This document shows, piece after piece, positions 25,601-37,552 of a stretch of DNA of 64,000 nucleotides. This stretch comes from Diorhabda sublineata (Eukaryota; Arthropoda; Insecta; Coleoptera; Chrysomelidae). Positions within the stretch are counted from its first letter, which is position 1. Each line of letters begins with the position of its first letter. The position numbers and the translations under genes are program-made. The stretch covers positions 19,406,001 through 19,470,000 of the forward strand of contig NC_079482.1 in NCBI RefSeq assembly GCF_026230105.1, given 5' to 3'. The notes beneath the pieces were generated by a model. It was not told where the DNA came from. It saw nothing but the letters and a program-made list of their open reading frames with translations, and ran no database searches.

Positions 25601-28600
25601 ACATGTAACATGGCATTGGCTGTAATTCAATTCTCGAATTTTTAATAAAGTTATTCGCAATTTCAGATTTTTGTTGAAAGAGTTCGTCAGGAATTGCAAC
25701 AGATCTGGAAACAGTGTCATTGCTCCGAATCTGTTTTAAGTGACTTCAGATATATCTATTGTGATACGTATACTGAGGATCTCCTGGAACTGCATGAAGA
25801 AGAGCTCAAAAAATGGACAGCGTATTTAGAGAAAAACAAGTATGTATGGTATTTTTGGAATATGGTTTTGATCTATGTGTCTCGCCCCTATGTCAACCTG
25901 CTGAGTCGGTTTCTATTTAAAATAGAACAGAAAAACAATGGTGCTGTATGACGAGATGCATAGGTTGGCACCAAAAATGTTTATTTTTTAAATAGACCCA
26001 CCAGTATTTATTTAGTACAGATATAAGTGTCTTACCATGTATAAGAGTGCTAGTGAAATTGATCCATCTAAGGTATTATTTATATTTTTCAGAGAAACCA
26101 TTACTTTAATAAATAAACATCGCCGTTTGTGGGATAAATTAACAGAATTGGAAATAAATTCAATTAATCCAGATCGTTTCAATAACCGAGGGGGTAAACT
26201 TTTGAAGGAAGAAAAGGAAAGGAATTTATTGTTCAAACAGGTATCAAAAATTGAAACAAACTTGATTAATCTGGCGGAAACATATGAACGCAAATACAAA
26301 GTACCTTTTCTAACATATGGACGTACTATCAAGGAATATATCGATGACAGACATGCGAACAAAGAAAATGTAAGTAATTGTTCAGAGTATCTTGACTGGA
26401 AATAATCTTTATTTTAAATAAAATGTATTAATTTTCTATATAGTATGAGAAGTGTGTAGTTCTGATTTTATATCATGCAACTATTCTGACTTTGTTGGGA
26501 GAAACGTTGGTATTTTAAAAAACTTTTGGACAGTTGTATTTTCAGTCCTTAAGTCGCAACACCATTCGAAATTACACACTAAGAAGAACAATAATTTTAA
26601 CAATGACATCTTCACCTGGGTTTTTCAAAACTATTGACAAAACAAGTAGATCATTAATAGTATATCTGTTGTCATAATTTTCGATTATTTATGGAAAACA
26701 AAAAGTAGATATCTTGTTATATTGATAATATGCTCAATATGCTCATTCCATCTGAGATTAAAATCATAAATACTTACATTAATTTATCCTTGTTATCTTT
26801 TCTTTATTTATAGATATATTTACTTCTTTTGGCACACTATCACAGTAGTTTCCAAAAGCAACATATATTGTTTTTTTGTACATTTAATGTTAACTTACTC
26901 AATGCCAGCCATATTGCTACATCTTCAAGATATTTATTCATTGATGATATTCTACATTTTCTCAATCGTTACCTATTGAAAAAGTTGCAGTAGCATCCGC
27001 ATAAGATACTATATTTTCAGGGCTCAGGCATACTTATTAATAAATCATTTATGTATATTATGAACAGCAAAGGACCCAAGATTGTACCTCGTGGTACTCC
27101 TGTATCTATGTTTTGGAAATCGCTATTATCTTGACCTATTCTGACCTTTTATTATTAATATAGCTTTTTATTAAGATTATTGGCTTTTTCTCTTATACCA
27201 TATGTGTATAATCTATCCAATAGTATTCTATGATTGACAGTGTCAGAAGCTTTTGCTAAATCAATGAACGTTACCGCTATCAGAGTGCTTTTGTTTGAAT
27301 TCTCATTTATTTTATTTGTGATATAATTTTGAGCGTCTTTCGTCCCTTTACTTTTGATAAATCCAAATTGTTTTGAACTCAGTATTTTATTTTTTGTTAT
27401 AAAATCTGTTATTCTGCTATAAATATGTTTTTCGAAAATTTTTGCAATATTGGATCTTAATGATATCTGTCTATAGTTTTTGATTATCTGTTTACTACCA
27501 GATTTAAAAATAGGAATCATTTCAACAAATTTTAGTGCATCTGTCCAAATTGATATATCTATACAATTATTAAATAGACTTGCTAACACTTATTAGACTA
27601 GATATTATCTTAATAGATTCGGCACCTATCTTATCCACCACCATTTTTATTTTCCAAATAATCAATTATCTTCAATACTTCCGCTTTGTTTGTTGGTTTT
27701 ATAAAGATTGAGTTCGCATTCAATTGAGGTAAAATTATTGTTTTGTTTTTTGGAATTCGTATATTTTCACTAATTTCTTTTCCCATGCAGTAGAGTTAAT
27801 TTCGCCTGCAATTTTTTTATACCTTATTATTTTATTGCTAGAATTTTTTACTTCTTATATTAATGTTAACATTAGATCTATTCTCGCTCATCTTAGAGTT
27901 TCATTACCCATAATTTAATAGAATTTTCAATATTTTTTTATTGATATTTGATATGTTAATTGATTTTAGCATCTTTTATTATTCTATTCAAAATTTTCTA
28001 TTCTATTCATAATTTTTATATTTGTATTTTAAACTTTCATTGAATGGATCTAATTTTAGCTCCTTGTATAATGTTTTTCGTTGTAATTTTTTTCTTTTTT
28101 CACATTTATTGGTCATTTCAATCTCAGCTTTTTTAAGACAGTTTTGTATTTCTTGTGTCACTAAGTTTATCGCTTTTTTTGGATTGTGTTTCTCATTCTG
28201 CAACCAATTAATTGTACTTACTATGTTTCCTACTTTCTTATAATTATACATTTTTTTTTTATTTTTTTATTCATCTATTTTTTTGATGATTATGATATTT
28301 GTGTTGATAGCTATTAGATAATAAATGTACAACTTTTTTATATATGTAGGCAAAATTAATGTTTAAAAGTGCTATGAAACTACAGAAAGGAACATCAATG
28401 AATATGCCATCAGTACAAAGGACCACTTCGACATTAAAGAGAAACATGGCTGAATTTCCTTCAACAAATCCAAAAAAATTAAAGGTGGTCTCTCATAAAG
28501 CGCTTACTGAGCCAAAGAGCAGTCGATGTCGTAAGTAAAATAATTTTCCATGTTGAAAATATTATTTTAATTAAATAATGTTTTGGAGTACTTTATGGTA

Positions 28601-31600
28601 ATAAACATCAATTATAGCTATTCCCATAATATATCATTCAGTAAAATTCTATTCAGATTAATAAAGTAGTATTTCAATTGATATATTACCGGCCAAACCC
28701 GTTTTTAAGACAAACTAGTTTTGCCTAGGATATACTAGTTCTTCCTATACGCGATAGGATTAACTAGTTTAGCATAGTCCAAATTAAATTGTCCTAAGCC
28801 CGATAGGATCAACAGTTTAGCCTAGGTCAAACTAGTTGATCATAAATACGCAATCACGTGTCATTAGATGGCGATGAATTTGGCTTCTATAGCGGTGAAC
28901 AACAATACAATCCGTAAGGGTGTTGTGTTTAAGAATCCGTCTAAAGATGACGAAACTTTAAGTAACCCCTTTTAACATCAAGAAACATATATTGGAATCA
29001 GAAGCAGACAACTAAAAGAAGGTGAAGCGGGACAAAGTTCGTGTCTACAGACGTCAGGTCTAACTTCCCAGCCTCATTAGATAACAATTGATTTGAACAA
29101 GAAACTACCAAAAAAGAGTTTTATTGGCCACAATAGTGGGTTATTAACAATTGGTACATTGGTAACATTACAACTTTTACCAAGTGCGGTTGTTTTTATC
29201 TCAGAAAATCACTTTTCTGGCTTTGTTGCTCACCTCTATTGAAGCTTGAAAAAAATTTAAGAGATGTCGCCCACTTCGTTATTTTCACGAATAACTAGAA
29301 TGTCAAAATAATCAATGAGATTAGGTTAGGTTAAGTTAGGTTAGGTTAGACAATGATACTCCGCAATTCTAAGTGCCACCAAAGTACACCATGTAAAAAT
29401 AAATAACAATTTTAAAAAATGAGATATGATTATTGCTTTTATTAAAAAAACACATATTATTTGTTATAGTATGTTTGTTAATATTACCAATTATCCATAG
29501 CTTTCAATGACGAATCATTATTGTTTTAATAAAAATGATTATTTCTCCAATTATTATATTGTTCAGATTAAGCTGTACTAGTTTATTCTAGAGTGTGCGT
29601 ATTTATATCAGGATCAACTAGTTTGGCATAGGCTAAACTTGTTTCTCCTATCGGACTTAGGACAAATTAGTTTGGACTAGGCTATACTAGTTAATCCTAT
29701 CGCGTATAGGAAGAACTAATATATCCTAGGCAAAACTAGTTTGTCCTGAAATCATCCTAATATACATACATACATTCAATATTTCTTATTTGTTATGATG
29801 CATCTCCTTTTTCTTTCATTGTTTTGTCAATATTTTCCGTTGCATTTTCTAGTTTCCAACTCACTTATCGAGCTGAGCTTGTTTCTTTATATTTAATCAA
29901 GTTCTTGCTTTAAGATATTTTTCACTGAAATTTTTTTATTCATTTCTTTGTACTCAGCTTAAGGTCTTTTTATCAGTTCTATGTGATTTTCCACTTTATT
30001 TGGCATCTACATTTTCCTACTATCAAATTCATTTTGTTTTTACTTTTACTCTTTCAGGCAAAATTTCTTGACATTTATATTTTTATTCTGGTTTTATTTT
30101 GTTTTGTTACTTTTTGGTACTGTAGCTTTGTTTGCTTTCTTCCTACCCTACTTTCTGTGATTTCTAAAATATTTTTTTATTACTGGTTTCATTTTATTTG
30201 TCACATTTTGATACATTTGCTTTGTTCCTCTCCTACTTTGGTACCAACAATATTATTTATTGGAGGTTTTATTTTTGTTGTTACTTTTTGGTTTGTTTTT
30301 TTCTTATTTATGGTTTCCCAAAATAGTATTTACTACTGGTGTCATTTTGCTTTATTACTATTATGCAATTGCTTTGCTTTCTTACTACTTTCAGTGAATC
30401 CTAAAATATTTACTGTGATGTCTAAAATATTTTTTTACTACTGATTTTATTTTGCTCTATTATTGTTTAATACAATTGCTTCGCTTTTTCCCTACTTCGG
30501 TAGCTACAATATTTTTTATTGCTGTTTTTATTTGTTTTACCACTTTTTGGTACTTTACCTTTTTTTGCTCTCTTCCTACTTTCAGTGATTCCTAAAATAT
30601 TTTCTACTATTGGTCTTATTTTGTTTTGTTACTTTTTGATACACATGCTTTGTTTATTTCCGACTTTGGTATCTACAATATTATCTATTGCTGGTTTCAT
30701 TTTTTGTTGTTACTTTTTGGTTTACATTTTTTTCTTCTTTGTGGGTTCCTAAAATAGTTGTTACTGCTGGTTTTATTTTGGTACATTAATGTTTGTTACT
30801 ATTGATTTTTTCCTTTATAACTATTTTCGTTGGTTTCTAAAATATTTTTTATTCCTGGTTTCATTTTATGTTATTTTCTGGCAATATTGCTATGTTACAT
30901 TTTTCTCTGTACACTCTGTAAGCTTTTTCTAGATTCTTCACTTTCTTGTTTATATTCAAATATTCTTTTTTTCTCTTATGCAGATATTATACAGTCTTGA
31001 TCATTTTAGTTTCAAATTCTTCCATTTTTCCATTGAAATTCAATATTATCACTGCATTTGCATTTCCATATTATGTAGGGGATTTACACTGAAATATGGA
31101 AAAGTTACAAAAATTATGTATTTTTTATTGACACTTTATTATACAAGAAGGTCTAGAATTATGTACATTAATTTCTAGATCTGATTTTCCAAAAATAAGG
31201 GCACTCGTTTAATTATATTTTTTTATAAACCGGATTAAAAAGGAAGGTAGTACTCTGTGGAAGGGTGAATGGAAAGCCCCATTTCTTCAAATATCTGTCA
31301 GAAATGTAAATATGGATTGATTTAAATAATTACAATAGTAGCTTTTTACATAAAATAATTTAACGAAACAATATTTGAAGTAATTTGCAATAAATTATTT
31401 TGAAAATGATAAAAATTATCTAATAATCCTCATTCACCCTCTAAAACTACCCTATATTCACATGGGATGAGGTAAATGATGTCAAATAACTCTCAAAATA
31501 TTAACTGCTCATTGAAAATCGTTTAGCAGATAGATAAATTCATCCCTAAGTGTGCATATCTTCCTTATTATTCATTTTTAGGAAAAGTAAAAAACTGCCC

Positions 31601-32471
31601 CTATTTTTTGATTAAATTAATCTACATAATTGCCTATCATTTTTTCTTTGATACATTTCTTTTTTTAGAATTGAAAATACCTAAGATTTTGGTTACATCA
31701 ATTAGTAGTACTAAACGTTGGTCGGCTGAAAGAAAAAAACGAATCGAAAAAATTCGTCGAATAAGTGGGCAGAAAGAAATGCGTGATACTTCATCCTACA
31801 TAGAATTTCAGGTTAGTTAATAGAAATTATATTGTAAAACGTTTATAATTTTCACCAAAATGTAAGTACTTTTCACTAATTTTTAACTTTTCTTTTTCAA
31901 TTTTGTCCTCGACCTTGACAGTAGTAGTCAAATATAGTTTCAGCTTTTTTCTTCACTTCATACCTTCTTCTACTTCTACTATATTTTTTATTACTGGTTT
32001 TCTTTTACAAATATATGCAATTTATACGTTCTACAAACCAATTTAATTAATATGAACTACCTTTTACTAATTTTAATTTCTTCTTCCTAGTTATATTAAG
32101 TGTTTTGGATTCCCTGACAACAATTAATCAGATCTGTGTTATGCTTTTTACGTTCACTTTGTTATATATTATTTACATTGTATGTAAATATTTGTAGACT
32201 TCGATAGGATGCGCCAAAAATGAATGGAGAAGCCATATACAGTTTTTTAGTATTTGCAAAAATTTAATGGATTGTTAGTATAAAAATCTGTCAGTAGAAA
32301 AAGATTTTCATCAATATTAATATTCAGTATATAATTATAACAAAAGAAATGACACAACCCCTATTGTCGATTCCAGAATTTCCTTAATAAGAATTTTTGT
32401 TTCAGAATGACTTATCAAATCGAAAAGATTTGCGTAGTACCCTAGATGGTCTAGGTGGTAGTGATGAATAG
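19603..32471 (+). CDS. PRC1: PRC1/Ase1/MAP65 (fascetto) microtubule crosslinker, nine exons
   Basis: Encodes a protein of the family that crosslinks antiparallel microtubules at the spindle midzone, working with kinesin-4/-6 in cytokinesis. Exons: 19603-19658, 19999-20157, 21747-21926, 22722-23268, 25667-25839, 26093-26369, 28350-28530, 31669-31811, 32406-32471. All introns are GT-AG and all phases agree, giving 593 aa (human PRC1 is about 620). Residues 20-372 are mostly charged, coiled-coil-like helix (dimerisation rod). Residues 373-464 carry the spectrin-like microtubule-binding signature, WDKLTELE then PDRFNNRGGKLLKEEK at 398-413, almost as in human PRC1. Residues 465-593 are a basic, Ser/Lys-rich tail with KRWSAERKKR. 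The start at 19603 is the first ATG in frame before the exon 1 donor. I saw no disabling change. A possible alternative 3' exon lies at 37389. Confidence 0.95.
20158..21746 (+). other. PRC1 intron 2
   Basis: Contains no supported gene. 20335-20400 resembles 6068-6125. The minus-strand sequence at 20880-21250 hints at decayed transposon coding but shows no motif I can name. Confidence 0.5.
22014..22620 (+). mobile_element. Non-LTR retrotransposon RNase H to 3' tail, in PRC1 intron 3
   Basis: The plus strand reads TVFQAEIFAVMECGRAIL, then DSRAAIQAI, the conserved Glu and Asp blocks of the retroelement RNase H domain. GHSSNDDSFARLGW follows near 22262. The tail repeats the 3' block of 9246-9470. 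Stops and frameshifts are present. It lies in sense orientation inside intron 3. Confidence 0.75.
23529..23650 (+). repeat. Three ~40-bp satellite subunits in PRC1 intron 4
   Basis: Three successive blocks of the form CTTTaGAAACTGTCTTTTcc...AAACAAAC...CATTTgt match the ~40-bp subunits of the 2922-5720 satellite array, in the same orientation. They are diverged from each other, like edge subunits. Confidence 0.8.
23651..25300 (+). other. PRC1 intron 4, remainder
   Basis: AT-rich, without recognised coding sequence. Sequence near 24120-24420 is locally less AT-rich and may be an unidentified repeat. Confidence 0.4.
25301..25500 (+). mobile_element. LTR-like fragment in PRC1 intron 4
   Basis: TATATAAGGCAGGAGC near 25313 is followed by a transcript-start-like region, then GTGTAATAAAGTGTG (polyadenylation signal near 25440) and a 3' end CATTACA near 25494. 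This is the layout of an LTR-retrotransposon long terminal repeat (U3-TATA, R, U5). The 5' boundary and target duplication could not be fixed, and no internal genes adjoin it. Confidence 0.35.
26700..28260 (-). mobile_element. Non-LTR reverse transcriptase relic in PRC1 intron 6
   Basis: Antisense to PRC1. The minus strand shows a spacer before the RT near 28003-28251. RT blocks follow at 27155-27589: VEMIPIFKSGSK, NYRQISLRSNIAKIFEKHIY, LSSKQFGFIKSKGT and TFIDLAKASDTVNHRILLD. Next, near 27040-27100, come GVPRGTILGPLLFIIYINDL and a degenerate YADA in place of YADD. Stops and the lost second catalytic Asp show it is dead. A poly-T tract on the plus strand lies at 28251-28270 beside its 5'-truncated end. 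It resembles Jockey/CR1-type elements. Confidence 0.85.
28709..29748. mobile_element. Foldback element with ~145-bp inverted ends, PRC1 intron 7
   Basis: Left arm 28709-28853 and right arm 29597-29748 are inverted copies, beginning GACAAACTAGTTTTGCCTAG and ending CTAGGCAAAACTAGTTTGTC. Each arm is itself built of repeated AACTAGTTT / CTATCG blocks. The middle has no transposase. No clear target duplication was seen. A TTAGG-like tract lies inside at 29319-29349. Confidence 0.8.
29319..29349 (+). repeat. TTAGG telomere-type tract
   Basis: About six TTAGG-like units, one of them altered (TTAAG). TTAGG is the usual insect telomere repeat. It sits inside the foldback element. Confidence 0.7.
29960..30900 (+). 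repeat. Diverged ~80-85-bp T-rich minisatellite in PRC1 intron 7
   Basis: Blocks of the form CcTAAAATATTtttTACTGGTTT recur near 30150, 30239, 30311, 30391, 30498, 30583, 30666, 30744 and 30831, mostly 72-89 bp apart. Between them lie TTTTGTTACTTTTTGGTA-like stretches. The long hydrophobic open frames here are products of this T-rich repeat. A stray unit may lie near 31970. Confidence 0.7.
31812..32405 (+). other. PRC1 intron 8
   Basis: AT-rich with no coding sequence recognised. One possible stray unit of the intron 7 minisatellite lies near 31970-32005. Confidence 0.5.
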
Positions 32472-34603
32472 TCTAGTACCGAATCGTCTCCTAGAATATT
32501 ACCAAGCACCAATAACAAATAATGTATACCAAGCTGTAAAAATTTCCAGGATCAGCTCGAAATATATTAAATATTGTCTGAATATTCATTGTGTTTTGTA
32601 AAAAATGTAATATATGAATAGTTCTACTTTGATTTTATGTATAAATAACTTATTTTTTCGAATATACAAATTAATCCTTATGCAATATAATGTTTTATTT
32701 ACTTACAGTTTGTTCTGATGGGTGAGATGATCATATTTTGAATACACTATTCACTATACAAAACTAATTCATATTGTTACGAACTTATGTCCGACCTGGA
32801 GCCGATCCTGCTTGGATATAGTTGAATTCTAAAGTTCGGCGAAGGCGCCACCTTTTATGAAATACGCGGAATTCGTTTGATCTTTGTTTTTGTATAATTT
32901 TTCATAGCAAGTTTCTTTTGAATAATTTCTAGGAAGGTCTATTATTATTTAAATCTGATGTTAAATCTGATCATCTAACAGTGTTGAAAATGATATAAAA
33001 GGCGTAGCTTCTGGCATGAAATTCACTTTAATTATCTTTTATGATACTGGTTAAGATCTGTATCACTTTTACAGATATAAAGTGATGAATAACTATCAAT
33101 TTGAAGAAGGACAAAAAAATCCGATTCAAATCAAAACAGTCTAATACATTTAAATTCTAAAAAATAATCCGAATTTATCATATTACAAGTTGGGGATTTT
33201 ATAAACTAACCGGTAAATTTGATAAATATGAAATAATTTTTCATATTTACCAAAATCAGTGGTGGTTATGTAGAATAAATAGTAAAATTAACGTTATTAG
33301 AAATATTATTATGAATAACGCAATCAGAATGAAGTATCTAAACTCAATAGTACGATTTACATGTATATTTATAATTTATGAGATTTTCTATGACATGAAT
33401 GTAATTAGAATTTACATTTTCTATGATATGAATGTAATTAGAATTTAATAAATACACTTTTTAACTGAAAAAATTGCTACAATCACATTTTTTTTTATTA
33501 AACTGCACGATTCAAACATTTTTCGATTAGAGCTCTTTTCGATTTTCTTGATTTTTTAACTATTTTTATTATAGTAATGTATATTTTTTTTAAACCATTA
33601 GAAAGAAGAGATTTCAGTGAACAAAAAGCACACCGACTTTTTTTTAAGAAAGCTGATATTTTGACGCGAGAATAATCGATTTAAAATTAGGGTGCTTTTT
33701 TGATATTGAGTCAAAATAAGGTGAAACAATAAATATTTTAAATCGAATAAATCACAATTGGGACATAAAAAGGTAAGTTTTCACCAAATTTTGTAGAAGA
33801 ACAAATTTCTGTATAATATAGAAATAAAAAATCACACACTTGGTTAGGTTAGGTTATGTGAAAAATTGAAATAACCTAGTTTGTGGTTTTTTTATTTTTA
33901 TCTTACTCAAAATTTTTTTTTCTACGAATTTTGAGGTTAAGTGAAAAAGTTTTAAATACAAAAGTTGTTGACCTTTTTATTACCTACAACTTTGCAGCTT
34001 AACTTTCTTCCATAGGTCTTGTAGCTTTGCCGGAAATCGAGATAAACCATTTTTATCCCTTAAAAACTCATTCCCTCTCACTTCCTGAGCTGAGATCTGC
34101 CCTAATTTATTTTTCATCTCATGTTTATCATATTCCCATCCTTTACCAATGGGTTTCATCCTACTGTGATTTTTAACATGCCCTTTCACACAGTTCAAAG
34201 TACCTCTGCGAAATTAAAGTTCAAACAAACTGTTGCAACATCCACCCTAATCGCCTGATTTGGCCCCCTCTCATTTCTGACTGCTATATCTCTAGACATT
34301 CAAGCATAGAGAATGAATTTCCACAGTCTTACAGCTTCTCACTTCAGGAATGTAACTCATAAAGGCCTTGAGTTCAGGGAAATACTGTTTAGTAATAAAA
34401 TCTCAATCAAACTATAAAATCGTGTTTTTTTTTTATCAAATGACAAAATTTATAGAAGAGCCTATACTGTTAATTGAGCATTACTTTTAATATACACTTC
34501 CCTGTAAAATTATTTGATGAAAACTGAAAGAACTTTTAGGTTTTTTTTTTTGGTTGAGTTTTGGGATTGCAAAATACAAATTAAAACTTTTTATTGTTGT
34601 ATA
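32472..34603. other. Intergenic downstream of PRC1
   Basis: No gene recognised. TGTTACGAACTTATGTCC at 32775 looks like the start of an insect LTR, but no partner end was found. A 33-bp stretch is duplicated in tandem at about 33383-33448 (CTATGAcATGAATGTAATTA). GGTTAGGTTAGG occurs at 33842. Confidence 0.4.
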
Positions 34604-34823
34604 CAGGGTCGGATTAAGCTAGGGGCTTGGGGGGGCTATAGCCCCGGGCCCCAGGTCCAAGAGGGCCCCATCATTTGGAAATCATTCTGTATTTTTTGAT
34701 GTGTTGATACCACAAATCTAACGTATTGATATTATTTTGTGAATTTTTCCGGGTTTTCGAATTCCTTAAGGGGGCCCCGTCATTATTTTAGCCCCGGGCC
34801 TTATAAATCTTAATCCGGCCCTG
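34604..34823. mobile_element. hAT-type MITE, 220 bp, with 8-bp target duplication
   Basis: The ends CAGGGTCGGATTAAG and CTTAATCCGGCCCTG are inverted repeats that start with CAG, as in hAT elements. The 8-bp duplication GTTGTATA flanks both sides exactly (34596-34603 and 34824-34831). A GC-rich core (GCCCCGGGCC) is repeated near each end. No transposase. Confidence 0.9.
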
Positions 34824-35309
34824 GTTGTATAGAGCTTATAAATTTGCTAAAATGAAAGAAATTGTTCATTTTCAATTTTGTGGTACAGCTACTGCTTTGT
34901 TTTAAAAAGGCTTCTAATAAGCACAAGACGCAGAAAGATTCCACGTGGTACAATGGTGTATTAGACCAATTTGGAAAAAGTGGTTTAGTGATATATATAC
35001 CTCCAATTAGAAATCCAAAATTATTATAATACTTTTTTGTATTACTATGATATTTTATGTGATTTTTTGAAATTTGCGGTTTAAACTTTTCACTAAAACA
35101 TTCATTACCAATATGGCGTTGTACTGATGTCAGTACACAGTAAGCTTGTAAATAGTAGACGGCATTCTTTAACTTTTATATGTTATATAATGTCTTTTAA
35201 AACTTATAAGTGGCGTATAATGCCTCAGTGTACTATTACTTGAACAATGAACATATATAGATAAGAAATAATGTAGTGATTTTCAGTCTGTAATTGTCAT
35301 ATATTCAAA

Positions 35310-36190
35310 TTTTAGATCTATCGATGTAACTCCCTTTTGCTTTTATTATTTCTGTGCACAATTTTAGCATTCTTCGACAAAATCTCAAAAAAAAATCGTC
35401 ATCTACTTGGTTCTATCCATTTTTTAGGATATACCAAAGATGTGAAGTGGGAGAAGGACATTGCTTTCTGACTTCCTTGTTCAATTAATCCCACAATAAC
35501 TCAATCGGGTTGAATAAGGGTGACAGTGATTACTTTCAGTATATTCTTCCTTTCCAATTCTTTAAGTACTCCTCGCAAGGCTTCGAGGAATGCTTGGAAT
35601 TGTTGTTATGCTAGAAGATAAATTTTCTGCCGATCAGGCGCTGGCCAGAACGTACAAATTTTTCTTTAATAATTTTTTATAGTCATATTTCTTCAATCTC
35701 CAGTCGCTCTTCCCCCAAAACATTCCCAAACCAGCACCGAGTCTCCCCCGTGTTCTATTGTAAGGATTACACATGGATCTAACATCCGTTCTTACTTTGA
35801 CCTGCGTACAAACACTCTTCTCTTAGACTCAAAAACCTCAAACTTGGACTCAGCACTCCATAAAACTCTGTCCCACTTTCAATTCGTCCACTTTTTACGT
35901 TCTTTAGCCCATTACAACCTCTTAATTTTATTTTTACATCTTGAAAGAGGATTCTTCAGTGCTACCCTTCCAAGAAGGCCAGCTTCTATCAATTTCTTTT
36001 TCTTCGCCATAGAAGTACTCAAAGGCAGATCTCTTGATCCATTGATCTGAGCTGTTATCTCTAGGCTCGTGAGTCGTCGAATGGTACGGTTACTTTTGGT
36101 TATACTGTGAAGACTTGCGATTAATGCAACAGTTTCAACTGAAAGTTCCATGGTTTTATCCAATTTAAAACTTGCAAGAGTGAATTTTCG
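35310..36190 (-). pseudogene. Tc1-like transposase relic
   Basis: The minus-strand frame 35912-36163 reads NRTIRRLTSLEITAQINGS then IEAGLLGRVALKNPL, the N-terminal helix-turn-helix region of Tc1 transposases. Downstream, at about 35310-35520, come IQPxxVIVGxLNKEVRKQ-like and VEECxNCAQK-like blocks, the C-terminal part. Several frameshifts lie between. The terminal repeats were not fixed. Confidence 0.75.
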
Positions 36191-36477
36191 AGAACAAAAA
36201 TAATTCGAATACGAATTTCACAAAAAGATGTCTCAAAAAAATATTTTTTTCTTTTCTTCATCTACTCTTATTCTTATTATTTTATGTAATTCATCATTTT
36301 TCGTGACATATCATTTTGAATGTATATTCTTTGGCCCGCCTTTATATTTTAATACGTGTTTGTTCTGATTAATCCTTTTTTGTCATTTGCACTAATTAAT
36401 TTTATTGAACATGTCTTCTAGTCATGGTTAACAGCTTTGTAAATATACTTGCGTAAAAAATTTTTCCATTACTGCCG

Positions 36478-36935
36478 TGATTTCTTCTTGATTTTTCCTA
36501 TTAATCTGTAGTCCTTGTTCTACTATATTATGCCTTCATTTCCCATTCTCTACGCGTTCTATTCTATTTTCCATGTTTATTATCAGTTCTTGCAATTGTT
36601 TCTTCTTTTTACTTAGAATTTCATTTCCCATTTCTGCATTTGTTTCTTCTTAATTTTTCCTATTAATCTGTAGTCCTTGTTCTACTATATTATTCCTTCA
36701 TTTCCCATTATCTACACGTTCTATTCTATTTTCCATGTTTATTATCAGTTCTTGCAATTGTTCCTTCTTTTCACTTAGAATTTCATTTTCCATTTCTGAA
36801 TTGTTTCTTCTTGATTTTTCCTATTAATCTGTAGTCCTTGTTCTACTATATTATTCCTTCATTTCCCATTCTCTACACGTTCTATTCTATTTTCCATGTT
36901 TCATTATCACCCATATATTCTCTTCAATTTTTCTT
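36478..36935 (+). repeat. Three tandem copies of a ~162-bp repeat
   Basis: TTTTTCCTATTAATCTGTAG recurs near 36491, 36653 and 36816. The rest of the unit (CTTGTTCTACTATATTAT, CGTTCTATTCTATTTTCCAT) repeats with it. The third copy stops before its end. It is T/C-rich, and open frames across it are incidental. Confidence 0.85.
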
Positions 36936-37388
36936 TGTAATTTGGCAGTATATCTCTTATCAATTTTACTTTTCCTTAAAAATCCCATATTCCCATTTTT
37001 TTTCATTCCCAATCACTTTTCCTTTTCTTAAATATTTCTTCGTCGCTATCCAGTCTTTGGTTATGTATAAATCCGTCTCTGCTTATTCCATGGAATTTAT
37101 TTTAGTAATTTTTTATCAACTGTATTTTTGTATCCTTGTTTTGTTATCGATTAGTAATTTGGTTGATATGTTGACCTTGGCTAATTTAAATGTTATTCTG
37201 AATTACGACATGGATATATGGTAATTTTTCTTACTGGCTCTGCTTCGTAGTTTTGACTCTTAAATTGCACTTATGGTTTAATTACACATCACTGTTATTT
37301 CTATTTATCTTTAATTGCTGGTGTTATCTTTATAAATTGTGTTTTAATACGGAATACAAATCATAACACGTTTCTGTTTACTTGCCAG

Positions 37389-37552
37389 GACCTAACTTGG
37401 TAAAATATCCTATTGTCGATTTCTATATCATTAAGAGACGAGAAGAAATCGAAGAACAGAAGAAGATATACTATGGCCAATACAACGTTTTTGTTGATCG
37501 CCAAGAGACAAATGGACTTCTGGTTATCCAAGAAGATGGACTACAGTTTTAA
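37389..37552 (+). CDS. Orphan terminal coding exon, gene unknown
   Basis: A pyrimidine-rich acceptor (TTACTTGCCAG) is followed by a clean frame ending at TAA 37550-37552. It reads PNLVKYPIVDFYIIKRREE, then IEEQKKIYYGQYNVFVD and QETNGLLVIQEDGLQF, 53 residues in all. Its composition (charged and balanced, unlike the surrounding T-rich frames) and the acceptor suggest a real last exon. Two bases complete a split codon, so the partner donor must be phase 1. PRC1 exon 7 (ends 28530) is phase 1, so an alternative PRC1 3' end is possible. Otherwise it belongs to an unseen gene or a captured exon. I do not recognise the protein. Confidence 0.4.

Noticed and set aside
29983..30752. Hydrophobic open frames that look like membrane proteins
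   Set aside because: They follow the units of a T-rich minisatellite inside a PRC1 intron, and such base composition always gives Phe/Leu/Ile frames.
32775..33100. A solo LTR beginning TGTTACGAAC
   Set aside because: The start looks right, but no matching CA end or target duplication could be found.
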